64,000 bases of DNA from Bradyrhizobium genosp. SA-3. GTDB lineage: Bacteria > Pseudomonadota > Alphaproteobacteria > Rhizobiales > Xanthobacteraceae. The position numbers and the translations under genes are program-made. The stretch spans positions 1 to 64,000 of the forward strand of contig NZ_PSRT01000032.1 in the NCBI RefSeq assembly GCF_004212635.1, read 5' to 3'. The notes beneath the pieces were generated by a model that saw only the letters and a list, made by a program, of their open reading frames with translations, had not been told where the DNA came from and searched no databases. Positions 7,971-15,766 of the stretch are shown in pieces. Positions within the stretch are counted from its first letter, which is position 1, and every line of letters starts with the position of its first letter.

Positions 7971-8180
7971 TCAAGCAGCCGCCTCCACCCTTAGGAGCGA
8001 ACGGTGTCCTTCGGGCTCGAACGTCTCGATTTTGGTCGCCCCTTCCCAGAGCTCTACAGCGTGCCCGTCAACGAGCTGCTTGGCTCTTTCCCTTGCGGCT
8101 GCCTCGTCGCGCACATCGAGGTCAATCCGCAGTTCGATGTGTCCATCAGCACCGATCATGTAAGCGCAATATACGCTCAT
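7971..8180 (-). CDS. Small conserved hypothetical protein, 69 aa
   Basis: The start is the second of two tandem ATG codons (8180), about 7 bases behind GGAG. The protein MSVYCAYMIGADGHIELRID shows a beta-strand opening, then a helix (DEAAARERAKQLVDGHAVEL) and a terminal strand, a small ferredoxin-like alpha/beta pattern that is common among short rhizobial proteins. Function is unknown. Confidence 0.6.
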   Translation of the reverse strand: MSVYCAYMIGADGHIELRIDLDVRDEAAARERAKQLVDGHAVELWEGATKIETFEPEGHRSLLRVEAAA

Positions 8181-8255
8181 CATCTTGCTCCAAAACAGCC
8201 GTTCCGAAGCCGGAACCATCTTAGACCGATCTAGATTCGCGTCACCATGGGATAT

Positions 8256-8420
8256 TCACTTCGGGGACTGGGACCGGGACCTTTGAGCTTTCTCCGCCAT
8301 CGCCAACCACTCTTCCCTCAGCTTTAGCCAAGCCTCCTTATCGACCGGGCTTGTGGCCTTCTCTGCCTCATCGAGGCAGTTCTTCGCCAGGCGGAAGTAT
8401 CTCGCGGCGTCATCGCTCAT
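8256..8420 (-). CDS. Small helical hypothetical protein, 54 aa
   Basis: MSDDAARYFRLAKNCLDEAE, then DKEAWLKLREEWLAMAEKA. This is the well-populated rhizobial type of short two-helix protein, with 'A.....DKEAWL.LAEEWL.LA' spacing. The start at 8420 is preferred because the upstream extension of the frame is Arg/Cys-rich and lacks a ribosome-binding site. Function is unknown. Confidence 0.6.
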   Translation of the reverse strand: MSDDAARYFRLAKNCLDEAEKATSPVDKEAWLKLREEWLAMAEKAQRSRSQSPK

Positions 8421-8541
8421 CGCCGAATAATCTGCCCGCGTAAAGAAGGTGCCATCCAAACGGAAGCCGCAGGCGCCGATCTGGAACGGCCCCTGCGGCC
8501 GGTACCGTGCCGTTCCGCACGATCGCCACGGCACCTCCTGA

Positions 8542-8823
8542 TTAACACATAGCTCTGCCAGCGTGCAGTGGCGGCCCGTCCGTCACTCCCTCAGCTGGAG
8601 CTGCTACACCCTCAATCACTCGGAGGTCCTCAAGTAGCGCATCTCGAGACTCAGCCGGGTCAATGCTAGATGTGGACTGTAGTTGTGCGAGCAACTGGCG
8701 GCGAAGCTCTCGCATATTCTCCAGGGCTTCCCGATTCTTTAGACGTACATAAGCCGAAACGATCGTTTCAACGCTTGTTGCCAATGAGTAGCTCCAAATT
8801 GAAAATTCTAAAATAGGTTGCAT
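8542..8823 (-). CDS. Small helical hypothetical protein, 93 aa
   Basis: The frame could also start at 8862; ATG 8823 (MQPILEFSIWSYSLATSVET) is preferred. The core, AYVRLKNREALENMRELRRQ followed by LLAQLQSTSSIDPAESRDALLEDL, is a long amphipathic helix pair. No motif gives a function. Confidence 0.5.
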   Translation of the reverse strand: MQPILEFSIWSYSLATSVETIVSAYVRLKNREALENMRELRRQLLAQLQSTSSIDPAESRDALLEDLRVIEGVAAPAEGVTDGPPLHAGRAMC

Positions 8824-9004
8824 CGTAACCCGTGCGGGAGATAACCCGCAAGGCGCCGTCATATAGACTTTGGCTCGACAAGATTGCCCTGGCTGCCCAA
8901 AAGGACGGCCTCAGTTGATCGGCAGCTGAGGCCGTTGGCTGCGCTCCGGTTTCGGGGGGCGTTGGGGGACGCCGGAGCAAGGAAGAAATTCGCTAGATTG
9001 CCAC

Positions 9005-9640
9005 TTGTTCCTGGCTCGTAAACGCCGCGGGAAACCTTATCTTCGGCCCATGCGTATGGCGTACGAGCTCTGCCTGGCGACCGCCGGCAAGCAGGTCCCC
9101 GACGGACCGGACTGGATTCATGAAGTAAAGCACGACGGCTATCGGATGCTGGTCATCCGGGAGAACGAGCGCGTGCGCCTGCTCTCTCGCAACGGCACCG
9201 ACTGGACGAAGCGCTATCCCTGGATTGCTGAGGCCGCGCTGAAGAACAGGCAGAAGCGCTTTGTGATCGATGGCGAGGCCGTGATCCTCGGCGTGGACGG
9301 CATCAGCGACTTCAACGCGCTGCACAGCCGGCTCTACGACCATGAGGTGCAGCTCTACGCCTTCGATATCCTCGTCATGGGCGGCGATGATTTGCGCTCG
9401 CTGCCCCTTCACCCTGCGCAAAGCAAATCTGCAGCAGCTCTTGGCGCGCGTCCGGACGGGATCAGCGTGGCACCGTTCGAGCGCGGCGAGATCGGGTCCG
9501 ACCTTTTTCGGGCCGCCTGTCGAATGGGACTTGAGGGCCTGGTCTCCAAGCATCGCGATCGGCCCTATCGGGGCGGTCGGCAGAAGCACTGGATCAAGGT
9601 GAAGAACCGGAGCCATCCTGCTATGGACCGCGAGCTTTAG
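9005..9640 (+). CDS. ATP-dependent DNA ligase, adenylation domain only
   Basis: The protein has 211 residues. The ligase motif I, EVKHDGYRM, carries the AMP-accepting lysine at about residue 42, followed by RLLSRNGTDWT (motif Ia region), VIDGEAV (motif III), YAFDILVMGGDDLR (motif IIIa), GLVSKHRDRPYRGG (motif IV) and HWIKVKN (motif V). This is the LigD/LigC type nucleotidyltransferase; no OB-fold domain follows. Between codons 9407 and 9448 the residues do not fit the family, but the +1 frame of the same bases reads FTLRKANLQQLLAR, which does. Two compensating frameshifts have therefore scrambled 14 residues between motifs IIIa and IV. Activity is doubtful. Confidence 0.8.
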   Translation: MFLARKRRGKPYLRPMRMAYELCLATAGKQVPDGPDWIHEVKHDGYRMLVIRENERVRLLSRNGTDWTKRYPWIAEAALKNRQKRFVIDGEAVILGVDGISDFNALHSRLYDHEVQLYAFDILVMGGDDLRSLPLHPAQSKSAAALGARPDGISVAPFERGEIGSDLFRAACRMGLEGLVSKHRDRPYRGGRQKHWIKVKNRSHPAMDREL

Positions 9641-9660
9641 TTAGAAGGCAAAGTTCTAAG

Positions 9661-9837
9661 ATGCAGTTCCGGCCAAGATCTCAGGGTTGGAAGAAACACG
9701 AAGATGAACTGCTGCGGGAGCTCGTAGATATCCGCGCCCCCGTCGCCATCATCTGCGAAAAGCTCCAGAGGACCGAAGACGAGCTTCGAAGGCGGCTCGG
9801 CCTCCCCATGAAGTGGTTTAAGACAAGCACCGCGTAG
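9661..9837 (+). CDS. Small helix-turn-helix-like protein, 58 aa
   Basis: A short frame 20 bases after the ligase: MQFRPRSQGWKKHEDELLRE, then AIICEKLQRTEDELRRRLGL. The pattern 'W...ED.LLR.L.......I...L.RTE..LR.R' is that of SANT/Myb-like or resolvase-type three-helix DNA-binding modules, which are frequent as stand-alone rhizobial proteins. It probably shares the ligase transcript. Confidence 0.5.
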   Translation: MQFRPRSQGWKKHEDELLRELVDIRAPVAIICEKLQRTEDELRRRLGLPMKWFKTSTA

Positions 9838-9850
9838 GAAGCTATACGGG

Positions 9851-9958
9851 CTAGTAGCGCCTACGCTCAGACCGTAGGTCGAGATATTTTATCATCGCGA
9901 ACGTGGCGCACACCGCCAAGACGCAGATACAGCCCGTAATCAATAACCCCGCCAGCAT
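9851..9958 (-). CDS. Small single-span membrane peptide, 35 aa
   Basis: ATG 9958 opens MLAGLLITGCICVLAVCATF, one membrane segment rich in Cys, Ala and Leu, followed by a charged tail (KYLDLRSERRRY) that would face the cytoplasm. The Shine-Dalgarno sequence is weak. Small membrane peptides of this kind are often missed. The call rests on the clean hydrophobic/charged split and is tentative. Confidence 0.4.
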   Translation of the reverse strand: MLAGLLITGCICVLAVCATFAMIKYLDLRSERRRY

Positions 9959-10089
9959 ACCTGATCAGTATTCTTACGGGCATCAGGGAGGCAATTCACA
10001 ATGATTAACAGCGGAAACGCTGAGTTGATCGAGGCTCAAGGAAGCCGAAAACGGCCACCTTCAACAGGTGGGCCAAGGGAGTAGAGACT

Positions 10090-10323
10090 GTGTGGCTATC
10101 CCTTTTCGCCAGCTTGAAGTTGCCGCACTGGCTGATGATCGCAGGGGCCCTCCTAGTAGCGATCGGCTGCATTGGCGTCCTCGTCAACGGAAGGAAGATA
10201 GAGGAAGTTGATCCCTCTCCCGACGAACGGATCAATCCTCCGCACCAGCAGATGCCGCCTTTGCCGAGGCTTCTCAACTCCGAAAGAAAACGCCGTCAGC
10301 GCGACGATAGCGGGACGGTATAA
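10090..10323 (+). CDS. Small membrane protein, 77 aa
   Basis: The start is GTG 10090. Residues 1-33 (MWLSLFASLKLPHWLMIAGA, then LLVAIGCIGVLVNG) form a membrane segment with the 'LPHWLMIAGALLV' opening that I recall from conserved rhizobial small membrane proteins. The tail (KIEEVDPSPDERINPP...MPPLPRLL) is acidic, then basic and Pro-rich. Function is unknown. Confidence 0.65.
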   Translation: MWLSLFASLKLPHWLMIAGALLVAIGCIGVLVNGRKIEEVDPSPDERINPPHQQMPPLPRLLNSERKRRQRDDSGTV

Positions 10324-10523
10324 AAGCCAAGCCCACCAGAGTGTCACCATTCTCGGGGGCGGCACTGCCGAGACGGTGAAGGCACATAGGCCGGGAGTTC
10401 TGTAAATCGAGGCCGAAGCGCAACACCAAGCTGGCCTCTTGCCGATCTGTCCCGGTTCCTATTGCGCTCGCCTTGCGGTTGCTTGAAGACTCAAGCACCT
10501 TAACGGGGTGGGAGGTCAAGACC

Positions 10524-10811
10524 TTGACTGAAAAGCACTGGTTTCGACTCACTGTCCTTCTGATGATCCCATCATTCGGGATGAACGCAGCTACGCTGGT
10601 TATAGTCGGAGGCTTCCTCGTCGATCCCAAGAAACGAGACGATCTGGATCCGCGCCGCTTTGATACTCAGATTTCCGACCTCATGATTTCGACAGCCAGG
10701 AAGATGCGGCAGGAACAGGCAGATTCAAATGCCGAGTTGAGACGTACGATAAGTGAATACCTCGAGAGACTTCCAAAGAAAATCGAGGCCGAGGCGCGGC
10801 CCATTCGTTAA
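10524..10811 (+). CDS. N-anchored helical protein, 95 aa
   Basis: The chosen start is TTG 10524, about 8 bases behind GGGAGG; longer versions of the frame have no such site. Residues 6-31 (WFRLTVLLMIPSFGMNAATL...) are hydrophobic and look like a membrane anchor. The rest (STARKMRQEQADSNAELRRT...) is a charged helix, likely a coiled coil. I do not recognise it. Confidence 0.45.
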   Translation: MTEKHWFRLTVLLMIPSFGMNAATLVIVGGFLVDPKKRDDLDPRRFDTQISDLMISTARKMRQEQADSNAELRRTISEYLERLPKKIEAEARPIR

Positions 10812-10959
10812 CCGCAGGTGTGCATGAGCGAGCGCGGAGAGGCCCGCCAGCGCGAACCCGGCGGGCCAGGATCCGAGTCGTGATTCGTTTGCCGTGATTT
10901 TGGACTAAAACAGAGTCAGATCAGCGCGTTAGACCGCGATTCCACCGGCGCTCGCCAGA

Positions 10960-11448
10960 TCAGGCGTACCCATCGAGTTGCCAGCTCTGCGATCCCACCT
11001 GCTCAAGCAGCCCCTCCATGTCGCCGATGCCCGATTCGGCGGGATCATTTTCAAGGTCTCGCGCGCTGCCGGCGGCCCAATTGGATTGGTCGCCCGACTA
11101 ATTGCGGCCATCTATGCCATAGCAGCTAGGGTGCCGCTCGACGCTACCAAGCGACGGCTCATAATCGCTGGTATCCGCTCCCTCGTCCTCGCAGTCTTCC
11201 TCGCCGCCGCCGCCCTCGCACTGGGCGCCTTCGTCCTCGCACGCATCCTCAAGTTCGGTCATCACGTAGGGGTCGGACGCGTCCAGGAAGGCGATAAGCC
11301 GCTCGATTTCGGCCGATGCCTCTTTCCTGAGTCTGGCGAGGCGCTGGAGCGACGTTTGCCGCTCCCGCTGTTGGATAGCCAGCCCGCTCAAAATCGCACG
11401 GGTGGAGTCCGTATTAAGTTCTCTGACGTTTTCCGTGGTGGTGCTCAC
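10960..11448 (-). pseudogene. Helical conserved protein gene broken by an in-frame TAG
   Basis: GTG 11448 starts MSTTTENVRELNTDSTRAIL, then QRERQTSLQRLARLRKEASA and YVMTELEDACEDEGAQ, and continues with an acidic, Gly-rich low-complexity part to SYGIDGRN-type residues, where TAG 11098-11100 stops it after 116 codons. The same frame continues for 45 more codons (SGDQSNWAAGSARDLENDPA... ending in a TGA at 10960-10962) with the acidic, Gly/Glu-rich character and the 'DLE.D.AESGIGD' end that I recall from intact members of this rhizobial family. A CAG to TAG change would explain it. The truncated 116-aa form may still be made. Confidence 0.6.
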
Positions 11449-11860
11449 TGGTTTCCGGCTTTCGACAGCCGCGCCCCGTGTCGGACGGGGCAGCCGGGGG
11501 TCGAAACCAGCCAGTGAGACTGGTCGGACGCTTTTAGGCTTTCGCCCTGGACAGCACAGTCCGCCCCCGGCCACTTGCCGTCGGAATCCGAATAGGCAAT
11601 AAGATTCAGGTCGGAGCCGCACCGCCAAGTGCGTCCGTTCCGATATCGGAATACCCATATCGAATTCAGCCGTCACCGCTCGACGCCAATCGAGTGGACA
11701 TGCATGACCAAGCATGAAGCGGCTTATCACTGGTCCGGGTTTCGACACCCACGGACATGCTGAACCGATTTGCGTTAAAAATCCATCCCCCTTTTGGGGA
11801 GACTCCGACTCTCGCCCTGAGGTAGAAGGCCATGGCTGGAGCCTAGAGGAGTGCAAAATC

Positions 11861-12202
11861 ATGTCGAATATCGAAAGCAAATCAATTTCGAACCGGACGA
11901 TCCTGATCGCTCTCCTGATATTCAATGTGGTTGGAATTGGTCTCTCGGAGATCCAGCGTAGGCAGCTCGGCAATCAGAGCACGGAGGCTGTGCTCGAGCT
12001 GCAGGCAATCGAGCGTAAAAGGATCGCAGACGCGGCGGCGGATTGGGAACGAACCTACAAGCTTCTTGCTGAGATCAATCAGCGAGTGAACAACGTCGAA
12101 ATCGCGCTCCAGTCTGGTCCACTCGCCGGTGAAGTCAGGGATATCTATGAGCGGCTCAAGGCTGTCCAAACCAAGGTGGAGGCGACGACAGTCGCAAAAT
12201 AA
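11861..12202 (+). CDS. N-anchored coiled-coil protein, 113 aa
   Basis: The start is ATG 11861 behind GAGGAG. Residues 13-32 (TILIALLIFNVVGIGLSEIQ) are one membrane segment. The rest (EAVLELQAIERKRIADAAAD, then KLLAEINQRVNNVEIALQSG) is a heptad-rich helix. This is a single-span protein with a coiled-coil domain of unknown function. Confidence 0.6.
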   Translation: MSNIESKSISNRTILIALLIFNVVGIGLSEIQRRQLGNQSTEAVLELQAIERKRIADAAADWERTYKLLAEINQRVNNVEIALQSGPLAGEVRDIYERLKAVQTKVEATTVAK

Positions 12203-12394
12203 GACCCTGCAATCCAATCGAATCATAAATCCGATCGAGATTTTCAAACCCATCACCGCCCGTGCGCGAAATTGCGCTGCGGAAGGGCGCGCAGGAGTCG
12301 AGGCGGGTCAAAGGATGAATGGTGTCAATCCACCGCTAGTCTCGCTTGCGCTCATCCTGCGGTTGCGGAATCGTATTTGCCACAAGGAGGGCGC

Positions 12395-12577
12395 ATGATG
12401 GCATTTGCAACGTTTGGCGGCGAAAACGGGCGGCCGCTCTACATTAACCCCGCATTGGTGACGCATGTCATTGAGCTCAATGACCGATTATGCACCGTCT
12501 TTTTAGGCGGGCAGCACGCGGTGAATATTCCTCTGCCGGTCCACGTGGTTGTCCGCGGATCTGGAGAAGGCGGCTGA
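12395..12577 (+). CDS. Small conserved hypothetical protein, 60 aa
   Basis: The start is ATG 12395 (or the next ATG) behind AAGGAGG. MMAFATFGGENGRPLYINPA is followed by LVTHVIELNDRLCTVFLGGQ and VNIPLPVHVVV. The 'INP.LV..V......C.V.L.GG....V..P...V' pattern is that of a small all-beta protein resembling the FlbD-like fold. I do not claim a flagellar role. Confidence 0.55.
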   Translation: MMAFATFGGENGRPLYINPALVTHVIELNDRLCTVFLGGQHAVNIPLPVHVVVRGSGEGG

Positions 12578-12640
12578 GGTTAGCCGCTAGCGAGTTTATG
12601 CATTTATAGCGAATTTCTACTATAATCGGATAACTTTCCT

Positions 12641-12781
12641 ATGGATCCCTTTAGAAACCCGTACGCTCCAGGCGCGGGGACCCCGCCACCTGAGCTTGCG
12701 GGCCGCTCCGAGCTTATCGATGAAGCGACGGTAGCCCTTCGACGCACGCAGGTGGGCCTTGTGAGTGCGAGCCGAAGATAG
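12641..12781 (+). pseudogene. N-terminal fragment of an AAA-type ATPase
   Basis: ATG 12641 reads MDPFRNPYAPGAGTPPPELA, then GRSELIDEATVALRRTQVG, and stops after 46 codons. 'NP[FY]APGAGTPPPELAGR' is the standard opening of a family of archaeal-type AAA ATPases, in which the Walker A loop comes about 20 residues later. Here nothing resembling Walker A follows, and the next gene on the other strand begins 3 bases after the stop. It is the stub of a deleted ATPase gene. A TATAAT box at 12621-12626 may be its old promoter. Confidence 0.6.
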
Positions 12782-12783
12782 GT

Positions 12784-13008
12784 CTAACGGGAAGCTCTCT
12801 CGCGCGCAGCATTCAGGTCTGCTTTTATGCCTGAGATTGCTGCATCAGCCGGCTGTCGACTTGGGGGCGGTTCATTGAGGTCTCGCGCCCACGGTGCCCC
12901 TGATCGAACTGTCGAACCGGAAGTGACCCGATCAGAGCTCACGCAAGCAGAGACAAGTAGGCCAGGAAGGCCGAGCAATACCGCCCGCGTTATCGCCTGG
13001 ATGCCCAT
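12784..13008 (-). CDS. Small lipoprotein, 74 aa
   Basis: Residues 1-22 (MGIQAITRAVLLGLPGLLVS-AC) form a lipoprotein signal ending in the lipobox LVSAC, so Cys22 would be lipidated. The mature 53 residues are Ser/Arg/Pro-rich (SSDRVTSGSTVRSGAPWARD...). No domain is recognised. It abuts the ATPase stub head to head. Confidence 0.55.
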   Translation of the reverse strand: MGIQAITRAVLLGLPGLLVSACVSSDRVTSGSTVRSGAPWARDLNEPPPSRQPADAAISGIKADLNAARERASR

Positions 13009-13387
13009 ACTCGCCTAACCGAGATGACTCCGAATCGATCCTCCAGATCATCGCCATGAAACGATTTTCCCTGCGCCGCTCTCGATTAGCCGGCAAGCCA
13101 TCTGCTCGTTGTCCAAGCCTAAATCCGAGACTGAGCGAACGCGGGACCCAAGCCTGCGACCTGGGTTCATCCGGCTGTTGAACGAAACGCGACGAGGCGA
13201 TAGAGGCCGCAGTCTGGGCTCCAGCGGGGCTCACTCCTCACCGCCTCAGCCGGCGGGCGTGCGCCGCCAGCCGCTACCGGTTGCGGGGCCGCTCGATAGA
13301 CGCCTCCGGGGCCGACAAGTCCGAGGCATTATCCTGTCAGCGGAGGATCGTACTGACGGCGGATCTCAGGTCGACTAGGACAACTTT
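13009..13387. other. Intergenic stretch, nothing supported
   Basis: About 380 bases upstream of the 293-aa gene. Open frames on both strands are Arg/Pro/Ser-rich and have no recognisable feature. I see no repeat or terminator. Confidence 0.4.
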
Positions 13388-14269
13388 ATGCCAGTGTACT
13401 CACGTCCCTTCTCAGAGACAAAATTCCGAATAGCTCTGCGGCATGATGGAGTGCTGCGACGCTTCATTTCCTATTGGGTTGCGATACGCAGCGACGGATC
13501 GCTTTATCTCCTTTTCGACAGGAAGGGCAAAACAGACGACTGGAGCTGGACCGCGGGGCCGGAGGGCAATTCGAACAAGACATTGTCGACAGAGCAAACC
13601 AGGGGTTTCCGCCTGAGCTACCATACAACAGGCATGCTAAACCCTCATGGGCTAGACGGAGAGCCGACCTACTTTGAACCGCTATTCGGGATAACGAAGC
13701 TCCACGCACTTGTCGCGCTTTCGATTCCGTCTGCCGATCGACTAGACATCTACGATTCCAACGAGGCACCTCAGCGCATCATCGACGTGCCGAATTCCAC
13801 GAGACTCGACTTTTGCCTTGCAGTGGCTCCTGCAAATTGTGACGATCCAAATTTTACAATTCTGGCCGACAATTTTGGCGGCATGTTCTCTCTTCAGCTG
13901 CTGCGCGAGAATATACAAGGACTGATCACCGCCGATATTGCTGAGCATTTTCTTTTTGTGCGGCCCGCTGTTGGACATCACGAAACACAGCAAATTCGAA
14001 AAGATGAGGCATTCATCAGGTTTCACCAGACCATCCACGGCCAACGAGACTTAATTATCTATGGTCCGAATGGAGAAGGCACCTACCTGATGATCTTCTC
14101 CGTACCCATGAGAAGCGCCCCTGTAGCAACGATCACTCCGCAGCTTCCCAATGGGACCGCGGAGATTATCGAAGCCACGAATGCTTGGCTCAAATATCGG
14201 ATCAGACAGGGAAACAGGATCGTCAAAGAACCTACCATGATCGATGGGATCCTCAACGCCCGCATGTAA
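13388..14269 (+). CDS. Hypothetical protein of unknown type, 293 aa
   Basis: A soluble protein without signal peptide or membrane segment. The N-terminal part (FRIALRHDGVLRRFISYWVA, then GSLYLLFDRKG) and the middle (TYFEPLFGITKLHALVALSI; NFTILADNFGGMFSLQLLRE) suggest a mostly beta fold. The C-terminal part (RDLIIYGPNGEGTYLMIFSV; WLKYRIRQGNRIVKEP) continues it. GPNGEG resembles a P-loop only superficially: it lacks GK[ST]. The gene is visibly richer in A/T than its neighbours, suggesting transfer. The start is ATG 13388, about 9 bases behind AGGA. Confidence 0.65.
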   Translation: MPVYSRPFSETKFRIALRHDGVLRRFISYWVAIRSDGSLYLLFDRKGKTDDWSWTAGPEGNSNKTLSTEQTRGFRLSYHTTGMLNPHGLDGEPTYFEPLFGITKLHALVALSIPSADRLDIYDSNEAPQRIIDVPNSTRLDFCLAVAPANCDDPNFTILADNFGGMFSLQLLRENIQGLITADIAEHFLFVRPAVGHHETQQIRKDEAFIRFHQTIHGQRDLIIYGPNGEGTYLMIFSVPMRSAPVATITPQLPNGTAEIIEATNAWLKYRIRQGNRIVKEPTMIDGILNARM

Positions 14270-14289
14270 GCAAGGGAAGAGGTAAGGGA

Positions 14290-14418
14290 ATGAATCATTC
14301 CACACTCAAGCTACGCCCCCCGCGCGGCCACCTGCTGCATAATCCGTTGGTTCCGCGCGATCAAGACTCTCAGTTGTTCGCCACGATCGGCAGAAGTTGC
14401 TCGGCGACGAGCTGCTAG
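14290..14418 (+). CDS. Possible small peptide, 42 aa
   Basis: ATG 14290 directly follows a purine-rich ribosome-binding stretch (AGGTAAGGGA). It encodes MNHSTLKLRPPRGHLLHNPL... and ends RSCSATSC. There is no signal peptide or domain. It is listed only because of the strong ribosome-binding site; it may be a remnant. Confidence 0.25.
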   Translation: MNHSTLKLRPPRGHLLHNPLVPRDQDSQLFATIGRSCSATSC

Positions 14419-14492
14419 ATCAATTGACCCCAAATCATTAAGTGCTGAGTGAGATAAGCCCAATCAGCTGAGCGCCGCATTTAGGAGCCATC

Positions 14493-14873
14493 ATGTTGCA
14501 AAAACTGTCTGCCGCGGTGGCCTGGGCTGCTCTTGCATTCATCACCTACGCTAGTCTTTCTCCAATCCGCGATAGGCCGCAACTGAGCAACGTTGCTGAT
14601 TTAGAGCATCTCGCCGCTTTTGCGGTTTTAGGCTTCGCATTCTGCCTCGCGTACCGTCATAGAATGACATTCGTATGCAGCATCGTGCTTGGTAGCGCAG
14701 TCGTGCTCGAGTTTTTGCAAACGCTGACGCCAGATCGTCACGGAAAATTACTGGACGCCTCCGAAAAGATCATTGGCGGCTTGATAGGGATATTCCTGGC
14801 CAGTTTAGCTTTGCGCGCAATGAAGCGTGCTGGATGCGCGCCTTCCATCCTTAACAGTCGGTCCGATCACTGA
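14493..14873 (+). CDS. VanZ-like membrane protein, 126 aa
   Basis: ATG 14493 lies behind TAGGAG. The protein has four hydrophobic segments: residues 6-24 (SAAVAWAALAFITYASLSPI), 36-53 (LEHLAAFAVLGFAFCLAY), 60-78 (FVCSIVLGSAVVLEFLQTL) and 92-108 (EKIIGGLIGIFLASLAL). The spacing 'YASLSPI.....L..VADLEHLAAF' and 'VLEFLQ...PDRHG...DA.EK..G' fits the VanZ-like family, whose rhizobial members are small inner-membrane proteins of unknown role rather than teicoplanin-resistance factors. Confidence 0.8.
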   Translation: MLQKLSAAVAWAALAFITYASLSPIRDRPQLSNVADLEHLAAFAVLGFAFCLAYRHRMTFVCSIVLGSAVVLEFLQTLTPDRHGKLLDASEKIIGGLIGIFLASLALRAMKRAGCAPSILNSRSDH

Positions 14874-15116
14874 AGCCACGAAGCGGAGCCTAAAACTCCG
14901 GGACGGTGCAGGTCACAAGGGCGGCGGTGGTGCTCGACGGCGAATGCCCACCGTACCACCTCGCCGGTGTCACGTTCCTTGCCGCAGGGATGCCTGTTGG
15001 TTAGACATCGGCGTCGGCACCAACGGCGGAACAGGCCTAATCGCCCGTCAATCCTATGGATTGAAGGCGGATCGGTGGCCTCGGGAACAAAGCCCGGCCG
15101 CCTCGATTGCCGCTCC

Positions 15117-15695
15117 ATGAAGTGGCTCGTAGGCATCGTTGCGGTCCTCCTGCTCTGCCTTGTGGTGTATGCCGGATCGGCTTTCGTTTCCGCGTTGGAT
15201 CTCGTTTCGGCCGTTCGGAGCGGAGACGCCTCTCAAGTCATGGCCCGAACGGATTTGCCGCGTGTCCGCCATTCCCTGGTCGAACAGGTTGTGTCCACCT
15301 ACCTCGATCGAATCGCCCAAAAGCGGCCGGTGCGCCCATTCGAGCGAATGGCCATAAACGCGTTCGGCGCAACGATCGCCGATGACCTCGCGATCAAGCT
15401 CATGACGCCGGAAAATCTGTCCGCCCTTTTAAAGAGCGGCACTGTTCGCAACAGCGCGGAGAACATCACCTTCGGAACGATGTCGTCATTGGCCGAGCTC
15501 GACATCTCAAACATCTTCGTTTTCACCGGACGGATCACCCTGGTGAAGCCTGTCGAGTTTGCGTTGCGGCTTGGCGAGAGTCAGGACGCGGGCAGCGTCA
15601 GCATGCATCTCGACGGGACAACCTGGAAGCTCTCGCGGATTGGGCTACCGCCGAAGGTCTTGGCGAATATGGTTGACCGGCTGCCGACGCGGTGA
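15117..15695 (+). CDS. DUF2939 protein, N-anchored, 192 aa
   Basis: Residues 3-24 (WLVGIVAVLLLCLVVYAGSAF) are an N-terminal membrane anchor or signal peptide. It is followed by the DUF2939 pattern LDLVSAVRSGDASQVMARTD, then LPRVRHSLVEQVVSTYLDRI and a C-terminal beta-rich half (FVFTGRITLVKPVEFALRLG; VSMHLDGTTWKLSRIGLP). DUF2939 proteins are periplasmic or membrane-attached and uncharacterised. The start ATG 15117 has no strong ribosome-binding site. Confidence 0.75.
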   Translation: MKWLVGIVAVLLLCLVVYAGSAFVSALDLVSAVRSGDASQVMARTDLPRVRHSLVEQVVSTYLDRIAQKRPVRPFERMAINAFGATIADDLAIKLMTPENLSALLKSGTVRNSAENITFGTMSSLAELDISNIFVFTGRITLVKPVEFALRLGESQDAGSVSMHLDGTTWKLSRIGLPPKVLANMVDRLPTR

Positions 15696-15766
15696 ACCCG
15701 CCGGCGTTCCCGCGCTCTCGTGGCTGATTGCACTTCGCTGGGCGGTCCTTTCCAACTGAGGCGGCC

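Noticed and set aside
12621..12626. Perfect TATAAT as a strong promoter
   Set aside because: There is no matching -35 box at 16-18 bases, and the gene behind it is a stub.
14167..14230. P-loop NTPase in the 293-aa protein
   Set aside because: The nearby GPNGEG stretch lacks the GK[ST] of Walker A, and there is no Walker B.
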